Assembly: GCA_903863885.1 (NCBI GenBank)
Contig: CAIPEB010000345.1
Location: 1-33,685, forward strand
Direction of reading: 5' to 3'
DNA: 33,685 bases
DNA from: an uncultured Planctomycetaceae bacterium
GTDB lineage: Bacteria; Planctomycetota; Planctomycetia; Pirellulales; Pirellulaceae
The position numbers and the translations under genes are program-made. Shown one piece after another: positions 9,006-19,438 of this stretch (positions within the stretch are counted from its first letter, which is position 1; each line of letters starts with the position of its first letter). Below the pieces are notes generated by a model, which saw only the letters and a list, made by a program, of their open reading frames with translations, did not search any database and was not told the DNA's origin.

Positions 9006-11297
9006 ATGAGAAGGACCACCCGCCGCACGTTCCTGGCAACCTCCCTGGCCGCCGCGACGCTGGCGGGAACAGGCCGGTCTTCCACCACGGCTGCGGAGTC
9101 CGCGGCTCGCGCTGCGGCATCCGAAGATCCCTGGTATCGCCGCACACTTCGCTGGGGCCAGACAAACATCACCGAGATCGATCCCGCGGCGTACGACATC
9201 GCCTGGTGGCGCGAACACTGGAAGCGGACCCGCGTGCAGGGCGTGATCATCAACGCCGGCGGCATCGTCGCCTACTATCCCGGCCGAGATCCGCTTCAAT
9301 ACCGCCCGCCGTCGCTCGGCGAACGCGACCTCTATGGTGAACTGGTCAAGGCGGCACACGACGATGGGCTGGCGGTCTTCGCCCGGATGGACTCCAACCG
9401 CACCCATGAAGCGTTTTATCAGGCCCACCCCGACTGGTTCGCCGTCAATGCCGCGGGCGAGCCCTACCGGGCCGGCGATCTGTACGTCACCTGCGTCAAC
9501 GGTCCCTACTACGAAGAGTACATCCCGGGCATCCTCCGCGAGATCATCGAGCGATCGCATCCTGAGGCAGTCACCGACAACAGCTGGAGCGGGCTCGGTC
9601 GCGAGAGCATCTGCTATTGCCGGAACTGCACAAAGAAGTTCAGCGAGCGGACCGGCAAGCCGATTCCCGCGGAGAAGAACTGGGACGATCCGGTGTACCG
9701 TCAATGGATCCAGTGGAACTACGCGCGGCGGCTGGAAATCTGGGATCTGAACAACCGCACGACCCAAGATGCGGGCGGACCCCATTGCCTGTGGGTGGGC
9801 ATGAATAGCGGCTCGATTGCTACTCAGTGCCGTAGCTTCCGCGACTACAACGAGATCTGCCGCCGCGCCGAGATCATCATGCTCGATCACCAGGCCCGCT
9901 CCGATTCGGCCGGATTTCACCAGAACGCCGAGGCCGGCAAGCTGATCCACGGTCTCTTGGGCTGGGACAAGCTGATCCCCGAGAGCATGGCCATGTATCA
10001 GGCGGGACGGCCCACGTTCCGCAAGGCCAGCAAACCGGCCCCCGAAGCGCAACTGTGGATGTTCACGGGATTCGCCGGCACGATTCAGCCCTGGTGGCAC
10101 CACATCGGAGCCTATCACGAGGACCGCCGACAGTACCGCACGGCCGAAGCCGTGAACCGCTGGCACGAAGCGAACCAGGAGTACCTCATCCGCCGCGAGC
10201 CGGTCGCCTCAGTGGGCGTGGTCTGGTCGCAGTCGAATGCCGACTATTACGGGCGCGACCATGTAGAGGAACTGGTTGAGTTACCGCTCCGCGGGGTAGC
10301 CCACGCGCTGGTCCGGGCACGCATCCCGTACATCCCCGTGCACGCCGACCACATCGATCGCGATGCGCCGCGGCTCTCCGTGCTGGTGCTCCCGAATCTG
10401 GCCGCCATGTCCGACGAGCAGTGCCGTGCCGTGCGGCATTTTGTCGATCGTGGAGGCAACCTGATCGCCACCGGGCAGACCAGCCTCTACAGCGAGTGGG
10501 GCCAGCCGCGGGCCGATTTCGCACTCTCCGACCTGCTGGCGGCGCATGTGGCACTGGGCCGCCGCGTTTCGATCGACGAGGATTTCGAACGAGCGAGCGA
10601 CACGTCGCACAGTTATCTCCGGCTTGCGCCTGAACTGAGAGCCGGCGTCTATGGTCCTGAGACCGGCAACGAGCCGGAGATCGGCGGAAAACGCCATCCG
10701 GCCCTCGCGGGGTTCGACGAGACCGATGTCCTCCCGTTCGGCGGAAGGCTCGGCGGAATCCGAGCGGCAGCCGGCACCGACGTGCTTGCCACCTTCATTC
10801 CTCCCTTTCCGATCTATCCGCCCGAGACATCGTGGATGCGTCAGACGCGGACGGACGAGCCCGGCTTGATCGTCCGCACTGCGGGTAACAACAGCCGGAT
10901 CGCATTCCTTCCGGCGGATCTCGATCGGCGATATGCGCGCGACAACCTCCCCGATCACGGCAACCTGCTCGCCAATCTCGTGCGGTGGGCTGCGGGCGAC
11001 ACGCTTCCCCTGCTGGTCGAGGGCCCCGGCTTTCTCGACTGCCATCTCTACCGGCAAACCGGCCGCCTGATCCTGCACCTGGTCAATCTGACCAGCACCG
11101 GCACGTGGCGCGCCCCGGTAGAGGAGTTCATCCCCGTCGGCCCGCTCCGCGTTCACTTGCCCATACCGGAGGGACTTCAGCCGAGCCGGATCAAGCTCCT
11201 GGTGTCATCGCACACAACCGAACTCTCGATGCAAGGCAAGGCCTTGTCCTTCGAACTGCCATCGGTTCTCGATCATGAAGTCGTCGTTCTGGAATGA
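9006..11297 (+). CDS. GHL6-type putative glycosidase with beta-galactosidase-trimerisation-like domain (copy 2)
   Basis: 763 residues from ATG 9006, with AGGAG at 8999-9003; the stop of copy 1 is 7 bp upstream, so translation is probably coupled. Tat signal RRTFLATS at 6-13. GHL6 region: INAGGIVAYYPG, LGERDLYGELV, VFARMDSNRTHE, HPDWFAVNAAGE, DNSWSGLGRESICYCRNC. The cysteine motif CYCRNC falls at 203-208, exactly as in copy 1. The trimerisation-like domain includes VLPNLAAMSDEQ, RHFVDRGGNLIATGQTS and RADFALSDLLA; the tail ends SVLDHEVVVLE. Copy 1 and copy 2 are clearly homologous but diverged in the substrate-facing stretches, so they may act on different linkages or sugars of one polymer. The frame after the stop remains open for 30 codons (see findings). 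Confidence 0.85.
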   Translation: MRRTTRRTFLATSLAAATLAGTGRSSTTAAESAARAAASEDPWYRRTLRWGQTNITEIDPAAYDIAWWREHWKRTRVQGVIINAGGIVAYYPGRDPLQYRPPSLGERDLYGELVKAAHDDGLAVFARMDSNRTHEAFYQAHPDWFAVNAAGEPYRAGDLYVTCVNGPYYEEYIPGILREIIERSHPEAVTDNSWSGLGRESICYCRNCTKKFSERTGKPIPAEKNWDDPVYRQWIQWNYARRLEIWDLNNRTTQDAGGPHCLWVGMNSGSIATQCRSFRDYNEICRRAEIIMLDHQARSDSAGFHQNAEAGKLIHGLLGWDKLIPESMAMYQAGRPTFRKASKPAPEAQLWMFTGFAGTIQPWWHHIGAYHEDRRQYRTAEAVNRWHEANQEYLIRREPVASVGVVWSQSNADYYGRDHVEELVELPLRGVAHALVRARIPYIPVHADHIDRDAPRLSVLVLPNLAAMSDEQCRAVRHFVDRGGNLIATGQTSLYSEWGQPRADFALSDLLAAHVALGRRVSIDEDFERASDTSHSYLRLAPELRAGVYGPETGNEPEIGGKRHPALAGFDETDVLPFGGRLGGIRAAAGTDVLATFIPPFPIYPPETSWMRQTRTDEPGLIVRTAGNNSRIAFLPADLDRRYARDNLPDHGNLLANLVRWAAGDTLPLLVEGPGFLDCHLYRQTGRLILHLVNLTSTGTWRAPVEEFIPVGPLRVHLPIPEGLQPSRIKLLVSSHTTELSMQGKALSFELPSVLDHEVVVLE

Positions 11298-11420
11298 CGC
11301 GTACCAACTCACGCGCCGCAGGGTCCCGGCCTGGGTGCCTCCTGGAGCCGCGAGTTCTTCGACAAGCAAGGGTTGTACTGGGAAGCGTAACTTGATCTTT
11401 GGCGAACAGGGGAACCCGTA

Positions 11421-14036
11421 ATGAAGCCGGCAGTGATCGCTTGCGTACGCTGTTGGACGGTTGTGGTCGTGGTTGCTACCGCCGTGACGGCAGAACTCCG
11501 GGCGGATGCCCCGCTCGTTTCCGTGGTGTCGGACGGTCACCTCGGCCCGGCCGCCTCGTACGGGCTCAACAAGATCCTCGCTGCCCTCAGCGCCAAGGGC
11601 GTCGCCTGCCAACAGGCCGCATCTCCCGGCGAAGCGCGAGGACAGATCCTGCTCCTCGCCGGCCTGGCCGAAGGAGGCGGGCCGGCGTCCCGGTTGCTCG
11701 CCGAGGAGAAGCAGCCCGCTCCCGAGGGACCGGAGTCGCTCGTGATTCGGCAGACGCTTTCGAGCGGCAAGCCGGCCTGGCTGCTCGTCGGGTCCGACGA
11801 CCGGGGGCTGATGTACGCCGAACTCGACGTGGCTGACCGCATCGGCTGGAGCGCGGACCGCGGCGCGCCGTTCTCCGAGGTCCGGCCGTGCGCGGAAAAG
11901 CCCGACGCTCCCGAGCGGGCCGTCTCGATATACACGATGAACCGGGCGTACTGGGAGAGTCGCTTTTACGACGAGCGGTATTGGGCACGCTACCTCGATC
12001 TGCTGGCCAAGAATCGCTTCAACACGCTGGTAGTCATCTTCGGGTACGAGAACGGCGGTTTCCTGGCGCCTTGCTACCCGTACTTCTTCGACGTGGAACA
12101 GTTTCCGGATGTAAGTATGGTTGGCATCACGCGGAGCGATCAGCAGCGCAATCTCGCCGCACTCAAGCGACTAATCCGCATGGCTCATGACCGCGGGCTG
12201 CAGTTTACGGTTGGCATTTGGGACCACATCTACCGCGGCGGGGTGCAGGGAGGTGGTATCCCCGATGCCGACCGCAGACTTTCCGCACCAACGCCGGGCT
12301 TGGTCTGGGGGGTGAACGAGTCGAATTTGACGGCCTACACGACAACCGCCCTGGCCCGATTCCTCAAGCTGATACCTGAGGTCGACGCCATCCAGTTCCG
12401 GATGCACGACGAATCGGGCCTGAAGAGCGACGAGCAGGAGGCCTTTTGGCGGGCGGTGTTCAAGACCATGCGCGAGCACGCTCCGCACGTCCGCTTCGAC
12501 GCACGCGCTAAGGGCCTGCCGGATACGGTTATAGAGGCCGCGCTGGAGACGGGCGTGAATCTGCGGATTACCACCAAGTACTGGATGGAACAGATGGGCA
12601 TGCCGTTCCATCCCACGCACATCAACCGCCAGAACCAGTTCGACCGCCGGCACAGCTTCGCCGACCTCTTGCGCTATCCGCAGCGGTACAAGATGCACTG
12701 GCGTCTGTGGAACGGCGGCACATCGAGGCTGCTGTTGTGGGGCGATCCGGAGTACGCTCGGCGGTTCGTCGCGAGCACCCACCTCTACGATGGCGACGGC
12801 TTCGAGGTAAACGAGCCGCTGTGCACCAAAATGGAGGCCCAGCCGCACGACATGCCCCCGTTCGCGCTGCTCAACGCAAAACACAGTTACTACGACTATG
12901 AGTTCGAACGATATTGGCACTTCTTCCAGGTCTTCGGTCGCTTGGGCTATAACCCGAAGACGCCTGCGGAGGTCTGGCAGTTCGAGTTCCAAAGCCGGTT
13001 CGGCGCAGCGGGGCCGCACGTCGAAAACGCCCTGCACAGGGCGAGTTGGATCCTGCCGAGGATCGTCGCGGCCTGTTATCCCTACAGCGGCTTTCCGATG
13101 ACTCGCGGCTGGGCCGAGCGGCAGCGTCTGGGTGATTTGCCCGCGTATGCCAAGGCCGAGGGGAGCGACATAGAGCAGTTTGTCAGCTTCGACGACGAGG
13201 CTCTTAACCTCATCGAAGGGAACGAGACCGCCAAGACGCGACCTCCCCAGACAAGCCTCTGGTTTGCTGAGACGGCCGACGCTGTCCTGGCCGAGACGGC
13301 CGCGGCTGAGCAGACCATCGGGGATCGTCGAAGCAAGGAATTCGACTCGACCGCGACCGACCTGCGAATTCTGGCGAACCTGGCCCAGTTCCACGCTAGG
13401 CGGATTCCGGCGGCGGTAAGCTACCGGCTCTTCGAGCGGTCGGGCGATGTTGATGCCCTCGACGAAGCGATCGCCCACGAACGCCGCGCATTGGAGGCCT
13501 GGCGAGCATTGGTGAGAGCTGCGGGCGATTTCTATGCCGACGACTTGATGATGGGCGTTCGCGGCGCCGGCCTCTGCGGCCACTGGCGCGACGAACTTCC
13601 CGCGCTGGAAGCGGGGCTGGTATGGCTTGAACAGAAGCGACGCGACTTCCGCCCGCCCGCTGACGCCAGACCAGCGCCACGCTACCGGACGGGCGAGGCC
13701 GCTGCGCTGAGACCGGCTGAAGTGGCCCACGTGCCGCCGGCTGACGTCGCGCCGGGCAAGCCTCTGACAGTGGCCGTCGAGGTGCGTGCTCCCGCAGGCG
13801 TCAAATGGGTTCGGCTTCGATACCGGGCCGTCAATCAGCAACTGGACTATAAAACACTGCCGATGGCTTCCGGCGGCGAGACCAACTGCTATCGGGCGGT
13901 GATCCCCGCCGAAGACATCGCGCCCGAATGGGACTTGATGTACTTCATCGAGACCATGGACAAGCTTGGACACGGGCAGATCTACCCGGACTTCGAACGG
14001 GAAACACCTTATATTCTGGTTCACCTGGCACGTTAG
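11421..14036 (+). CDS. large exported GH20/GH67-like protein, putative glycoside hydrolase
   Basis: 871 residues from ATG 11421 behind an AGGGGAA site. A Sec-type signal (about 1-29, ending LRADA) differs from the Tat signals of the four preceding genes. Residues 30-145 look like the alpha/beta N-domain found in GH20, GH67 and related families, ending with the hallmark GSDDRGLMYAELDVADRIG. A TIM-barrel-like region follows (about 165-470): NRFNTLVVIFGYENGG, RMAHDRGLQFTVGIWDH, VDAIQFRMHDESGL with D330 and E331 as candidate catalytic acids, and YKMHWRLWNGG. A helical region (about 470-760) and a small beta-domain close the protein. Hexuronidase or hexosaminidase activity is conceivable by architecture, but no family-specific active site is certain. 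It ends the cluster; the next gene is 423 bp away. Confidence 0.78.
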   Translation: MKPAVIACVRCWTVVVVVATAVTAELRADAPLVSVVSDGHLGPAASYGLNKILAALSAKGVACQQAASPGEARGQILLLAGLAEGGGPASRLLAEEKQPAPEGPESLVIRQTLSSGKPAWLLVGSDDRGLMYAELDVADRIGWSADRGAPFSEVRPCAEKPDAPERAVSIYTMNRAYWESRFYDERYWARYLDLLAKNRFNTLVVIFGYENGGFLAPCYPYFFDVEQFPDVSMVGITRSDQQRNLAALKRLIRMAHDRGLQFTVGIWDHIYRGGVQGGGIPDADRRLSAPTPGLVWGVNESNLTAYTTTALARFLKLIPEVDAIQFRMHDESGLKSDEQEAFWRAVFKTMREHAPHVRFDARAKGLPDTVIEAALETGVNLRITTKYWMEQMGMPFHPTHINRQNQFDRRHSFADLLRYPQRYKMHWRLWNGGTSRLLLWGDPEYARRFVASTHLYDGDGFEVNEPLCTKMEAQPHDMPPFALLNAKHSYYDYEFERYWHFFQVFGRLGYNPKTPAEVWQFEFQSRFGAAGPHVENALHRASWILPRIVAACYPYSGFPMTRGWAERQRLGDLPAYAKAEGSDIEQFVSFDDEALNLIEGNETAKTRPPQTSLWFAETADAVLAETAAAEQTIGDRRSKEFDSTATDLRILANLAQFHARRIPAAVSYRLFERSGDVDALDEAIAHERRALEAWRALVRAAGDFYADDLMMGVRGAGLCGHWRDELPALEAGLVWLEQKRRDFRPPADARPAPRYRTGEAAALRPAEVAHVPPADVAPGKPLTVAVEVRAPAGVKWVRLRYRAVNQQLDYKTLPMASGGETNCYRAVIPAEDIAPEWDLMYFIETMDKLGHGQIYPDFERETPYILVHLAR

Positions 14037-14459
14037 AGAATTCCGGCGTGAACAGCGCCACGACCTGCCGGACCAACCAACCGCGTCCCGATTCGCACTC
14101 GACTCCCCGATACACGACAGTCCATCACGCACGAATTCCACCTTGCGTGACACGAAGGATACGCCACCGTGAACCGGCAGAGGCCGCCTGACGTCGCTCG
14201 ACCAGTCGATCGTTGAATTTTCAACCGCTGTCGCTGAAATCACTGACGAAATATCGGAATATCCACGCCCTGCGTGTTGGACTGTCCGATGCCCTGCCGC
14301 GCGCCAGGCCGATGTCCGCAACTTCGGCAACGCCCCGGAGCAAGCCGTGCCATTCGGGAGCCGAACTGCATCGAACGGCCTGCTTGGTTGCCGCTGGATG
14401 AAAATTCTTGGTAACCTGACGGGCGTGCATGAACTCGTCAACGCCGAGCGAGGTGATTC
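14037..14459. other. intergenic region between the glycosidase cluster and the phosphatase gene
   Basis: No gene is seen on either strand. A small dyad GTTGAA-TT-TTCAAC lies at 14212-14225 and might be a protein-binding site. No T-tailed hairpin was found after the 14036 stop. The only clear signal is the ribosome site of the next gene at 14451-14457. Confidence 0.4.
14451..14457 (+). promoter_or_regulatory. ribosome binding site that sets a TTG start
   Basis: AGGTGAT matches the 16S anti-Shine-Dalgarno complement over seven bases and lies just before TTG 14460. A TGA in the same frame at 14454-14456 rules out any upstream start, so the phosphatase must begin at this TTG or later. The PP2C motifs begin within the first 12 residues, which also favours it. 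Confidence 0.7.
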
Positions 14460-15200
14460 TTGACTGTTGTCCACTACGCCGGTCTGAGTGATGTCGGGCG
14501 AGTTCGCCTGAAGAACGAAGACGCCTGGTATGGAGACCGCGAACAGGGTGTGTTCCTTGTCAGCGACGGGATCGGAGGCCATCAGGCGGGGGAAGTGGCC
14601 GCACGTGTCGTGGCCGACTTGTTGCCCGGACGTCTGGCCGAAGCCGTGTGCGGTGCTGATTCGCTCGACGACCCAACCGTAATCCAACGTGCTCGCGACG
14701 CAGTGGCCGGACTGAGCGGCAGCATGCGTGACGAAGCCGAACGCAGACCTTCACTGTCGGGTATGGGAGCCACTGTGGCTGCTCTGCTGGTCAAGGCCGG
14801 ACACGGCCTGATCCTGCACCTGGGGGACAGCCGCGTTTACCTGCTGCGCGGCGGTCACCTGCAACTGCTTACCACGGACCACACCCTGGCCCAATTCCTG
14901 GTGGAAAGCGGCGTCGTAGCTCCGGAGCAGGCAAGTCAACACCCGGGACGTTGCCGACTCACTCAGTACGTAGGCATGTCCGGAGAGGCGAAGCCTGGGG
15001 CACAGATTCTGAACCTGCAATCCAACGATCGGCTTCTGCTGTGCACGGACGGGCTGAGCGGAGCGGTGGATATCGATGAACTGCGGGAGGCTCTGTCCAC
15101 TGCTCAGGATCCGGAATCCGCTTGCCGCCGGCTGATCGACGCGGCCAACAGCGCCGGCGGTGGAGATAATGTCACAGTTCTGGTTGTTCAGATCGCGTAG
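14460..15200 (+). CDS. PP2C-family Ser/Thr protein phosphatase
   Basis: 246 residues, the usual size of bacterial stand-alone PP2C (PstP/Stp type) catalytic domains. The motifs appear in order: GLSDVGRVRLKNED with D21, SDGIGG with D36 and G37, the GDSRVY core at 122-127, TTDHT around 138-142, LLCTDGLS with D197, and GGDNVTV with D236 and N237. These aspartates bind the two catalytic metal ions (Mg/Mn) in the family. No signal or membrane segment is present, so it acts in the cytoplasm, removing phosphate from Ser/Thr residues set by Hanks-type kinases. One such kinase is encoded 11 kb upstream, but a functional link is only a guess. The start is a TTG supported by the ribosome site just before it. 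Confidence 0.93.
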   Translation: MTVVHYAGLSDVGRVRLKNEDAWYGDREQGVFLVSDGIGGHQAGEVAARVVADLLPGRLAEAVCGADSLDDPTVIQRARDAVAGLSGSMRDEAERRPSLSGMGATVAALLVKAGHGLILHLGDSRVYLLRGGHLQLLTTDHTLAQFLVESGVVAPEQASQHPGRCRLTQYVGMSGEAKPGAQILNLQSNDRLLLCTDGLSGAVDIDELREALSTAQDPESACRRLIDAANSAGGGDNVTVLVVQIA

Positions 15201-15295
15201 CGACCGCCGAGGACGAGAGACTGCCAGATACCTTGGCGAACACCCTGAAGTCGACCCACGAACGCGTCTGCAGAATCCAATTCACCCGCCTGCAT

Positions 15296-15349
15296 GGCGG
15301 GAGGGTCGGACGTGTTGGCGTTCAGGGAGGGTCGGTGGCCCCTCCCGCC
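15296..15349. repeat. direct and inverted GC-rich repeat cluster
   Basis: GGGAGGGTCGG occurs at 15299-15309 and again at 15325-15335. GGCGGGAGGG (15296-15305) is the reverse complement of CCCTCCCGCC (15340-15349), and GGGAGG (15325-15330) can instead pair with CCTCCC (15341-15346), giving two mutually exclusive hairpins. It may be a dispersed palindromic element or an RNA 3' structure. Confidence 0.45.
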
Positions 15350-15361
15350 CCTGCCGAGCCG

Positions 15362-15387
15362 ACTCTCCCGAGAGGAGAGTGACTTTT
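15362..15387 (+). terminator. probable intrinsic terminator of the PP2C gene
   Basis: ACTCTCC (15362-15368), a 5-nt loop and GGAGAGT (15374-15380) form a perfect 7-bp stem followed by GACTTTT. The T-run is short, so termination strength is uncertain. It lies 160 bp after the PP2C stop, within a GC-rich repeat cluster. Confidence 0.4.
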
Positions 15388-15607
15388 GAAACACGTTCAT
15401 AGTTCCTTCGCAAGGCGCGGCGAATTCCCCGTTTCCGTCGTTCCGCACCAGGCCCTAACCCCCGCACAACCCGGCTGTTCGTTTGGCATCGCCTCTCCAG
15501 GGCGGCCGTCGTGAGGCGCCGAATTGTTCTGCGCGTATCCGCCGAGTTCAACGGTGGTTATGATGAACTCGACTTCAACCACCTCCCGTCGTCCGCTCGG
15601 TGATGCC

Positions 15608-17914
<2,307 letters not shown>

Positions 17915-18268
17915 AGCAGGGAGGCCAAGGAGCAGAAAGGTCTCCGAGTTGACATGAAGGGACTTCACCACGCCGGATGCGGGATGAACGCGCCGGGTTG
18001 AAACCTGCATCGGGCTTCATGCAGTCGCTGCGAGCCTCCACGACTTTTCGCAGGAGCACCAGCGTCCGAGGATGATCACGGATTGGCTCCCGCGCCGCAG
18101 AGCGGCGTTTCGCGATTGCGGGGCTTCCTGCGTTGTGGTGAGGTCTCCCGACGGCACCATTCTCGGGAGTTTTCATCAAGCGGACCGGTCAGGAGACCCA
18201 GTTGCGAGACCGGCCTGCAACCCGGCGGGGGTTCCCAAGATCACGCAATGCCAATTGGGGCAGTACCG
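17915..18268. other. intergenic region between convergent genes
   Basis: Lies between the 3' ends of the hybrid kinase gene (plus) and the aldo/keto reductase gene (minus). No gene is seen. It contains one good T-tailed hairpin for the plus strand (18145-18173). Plus-strand open frames continuing into the reductase are its antisense. Confidence 0.5.
18145..18173 (+). terminator. probable intrinsic terminator of the hybrid kinase gene
   Basis: CTCCCGA (18145-18151), an 11-nt loop and TCGGGAG (18163-18169) form a perfect 7-bp stem followed directly by TTTT. It lies 230 bp after the kinase stop and before the convergent reductase gene. The loop is long, which lowers certainty. Confidence 0.5.
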
Positions 18269-19186
18269 CTACGCCGACTCCACCCACGAATCGGCCAACC
18301 GAATTGCCGTTGCTGTCTCGCGAATCTGGTCCGGCCTTTTGGCGCCGCACAGCGCGACCGTCACGCCGGGTCGCGTGATCGTCCAGGCCACGGCCCACGG
18401 TGCAAGTTCGCAACCGGCCGCAGCTGCCTTGGCTCGCAGGTCTTCCACCGCATCGAAGTTGCGAGTCCGCGCTTCGCCGGAAAAAAGCGGCGAGCTGCGG
18501 CGCCAATCGTTTTCGGGAAATACATGGTCGCGCGAAAACTTACCCGCCAACAGTCCGAGCGCCAGCGGTTCATAAGCCACGACGCTGATCTGACGCTCGC
18601 GACACCACGGCAGGATCTCCGCTTCGATATCGCGCTGCAGCAGGTTGTATCGAACCTGGCATGCGGTGATCGGGCACACGGCCGCGAAGACTTCCATTTG
18701 CTCGACCGACAGGTTCGAGACTCCCACGGTCCGCGTCTTGCCGGTATCGAGCATCTCGCGAAAGAAACTCGCCGTATCGGCGAGCGGCACGTCGTCAGCG
18801 GGCGCGTGGAAATAAAGCAGATCGACCTCCGCGACTTCCAGGCGGCGCAGACTCTCGTGCAGATGCTGTCGAAGCAAGTCGGGATTTCCGGACCGCCGCA
18901 GTGATCCATCCGCATCCCAATAGACGCCGACCTTGGTGGCAAGCACAACCTGTTCTCGCCGGGCGCGGATCGCTCGAGCGATGCGGACTTCGCTTTCCCC
19001 GCCGCGGCCATAGGCATAGGCGGTATCCAAGTGGTTGATGCCCGAGTCCAGCGCAGCGTGAATTACCGCGATTGCCTCTTCGTCTGAAATGGAACCGCTG
19101 GTCATTCCGGCCAGCGGCCAGCACCCCAGCGCCACGGGCGAAACGCACAGATCCGATTTTCCGAGCTGACGTTGGAATTTATTCAT
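18269..19186 (-). CDS. cytoplasmic aldo/keto reductase
   Basis: 305 residues from ATG at complement 19186; a TTG start further upstream (19264) would add 26 residues that do not fit the family. The AKR fold starts at once (FQRQLGKSDLCVSPVALGCW). Catalytic residues: D54 and Y59 in HLDTAYAYG, K85 in LATKVG, H127 in LLYFHAP. TVGVSNLSVEQ and QVRYNLLQRDIE are typical of the family, as is the cofactor-loop region VALCGAKRPDQIRETA. No signal peptide is present, unlike the exported AKR at 4264. It resembles general AKRs acting on sugars or small aldehydes; the substrate is not evident. It is divergent from the DUF4038 glycosidase gene at 19439, sharing a 252-bp promoter region, and convergent with the hybrid kinase gene. 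Confidence 0.92.
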   Translation of the reverse strand: MNKFQRQLGKSDLCVSPVALGCWPLAGMTSGSISDEEAIAVIHAALDSGINHLDTAYAYGRGGESEVRIARAIRARREQVVLATKVGVYWDADGSLRRSGNPDLLRQHLHESLRRLEVAEVDLLYFHAPADDVPLADTASFFREMLDTGKTRTVGVSNLSVEQMEVFAAVCPITACQVRYNLLQRDIEAEILPWCRERQISVVAYEPLALGLLAGKFSRDHVFPENDWRRSSPLFSGEARTRNFDAVEDLRAKAAAAGCELAPWAVAWTITRPGVTVALCGAKRPDQIRETATAIRLADSWVESA

Positions 19187-19438
19187 AAGAGCATTGTGCC
19201 GTCCGGACCACTGGAAATCGAGAGGACCAATCCCCGACTGAAGCGACCGGACCTCGCGATCCAACGTGCGTCTCCGCCAGCCGCCGCTGAAATAGGTTTT
19301 CTTGCAACCGCGAAATCGCTACTCGACGCGCATTCATCGTGTTACCATTGACCGCGCAAGCGAGAAACGCCGGCCGTTGGAAACGCCAGTTCATGGCGGG
19401 CATCGAGGCATTCATCACAAGCGGGGAGCATCGGGGCC

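Larger units (their letters stand above)
15201..15607. other. intergenic region with GC-rich hairpins before the hybrid kinase gene
   Basis: No gene is seen. The stretch holds a cluster of direct and inverted GGGAGGGTCGG-type repeats (15296-15349) followed by a probable terminator (15362-15387). The hybrid kinase may start at ATG 15608 or at an in-frame ATG at 15560; both have weak GGTG sites nearby. Confidence 0.45.

Noticed and set aside
8949-10166. 405-codon minus-strand open frame opposite GHL6 copy 2
   Set aside because: Antisense shadow; the plus-strand frame matches its paralogue motif by motif.
12171-14687. 838-codon open frame on the minus strand
   Set aside because: It is antisense to the GH20/GH67-like gene, which has a signal peptide and domain pattern. 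Long antisense frames are expected in GC-rich DNA with strong third-position bias.
17991-18227. 10-bp inverted repeat CGCCGGGTTG / CAACCCGGCG, 217 bp apart
   Set aside because: In a GC-rich region such a match is not surprising by chance, and no element with coding content lies between the arms.
18083-18904. 273-codon plus-strand open frame over the minus-strand aldo/keto reductase
   Set aside because: The minus strand encodes a complete AKR with its catalytic tetrad; the plus frame has no recognisable features.
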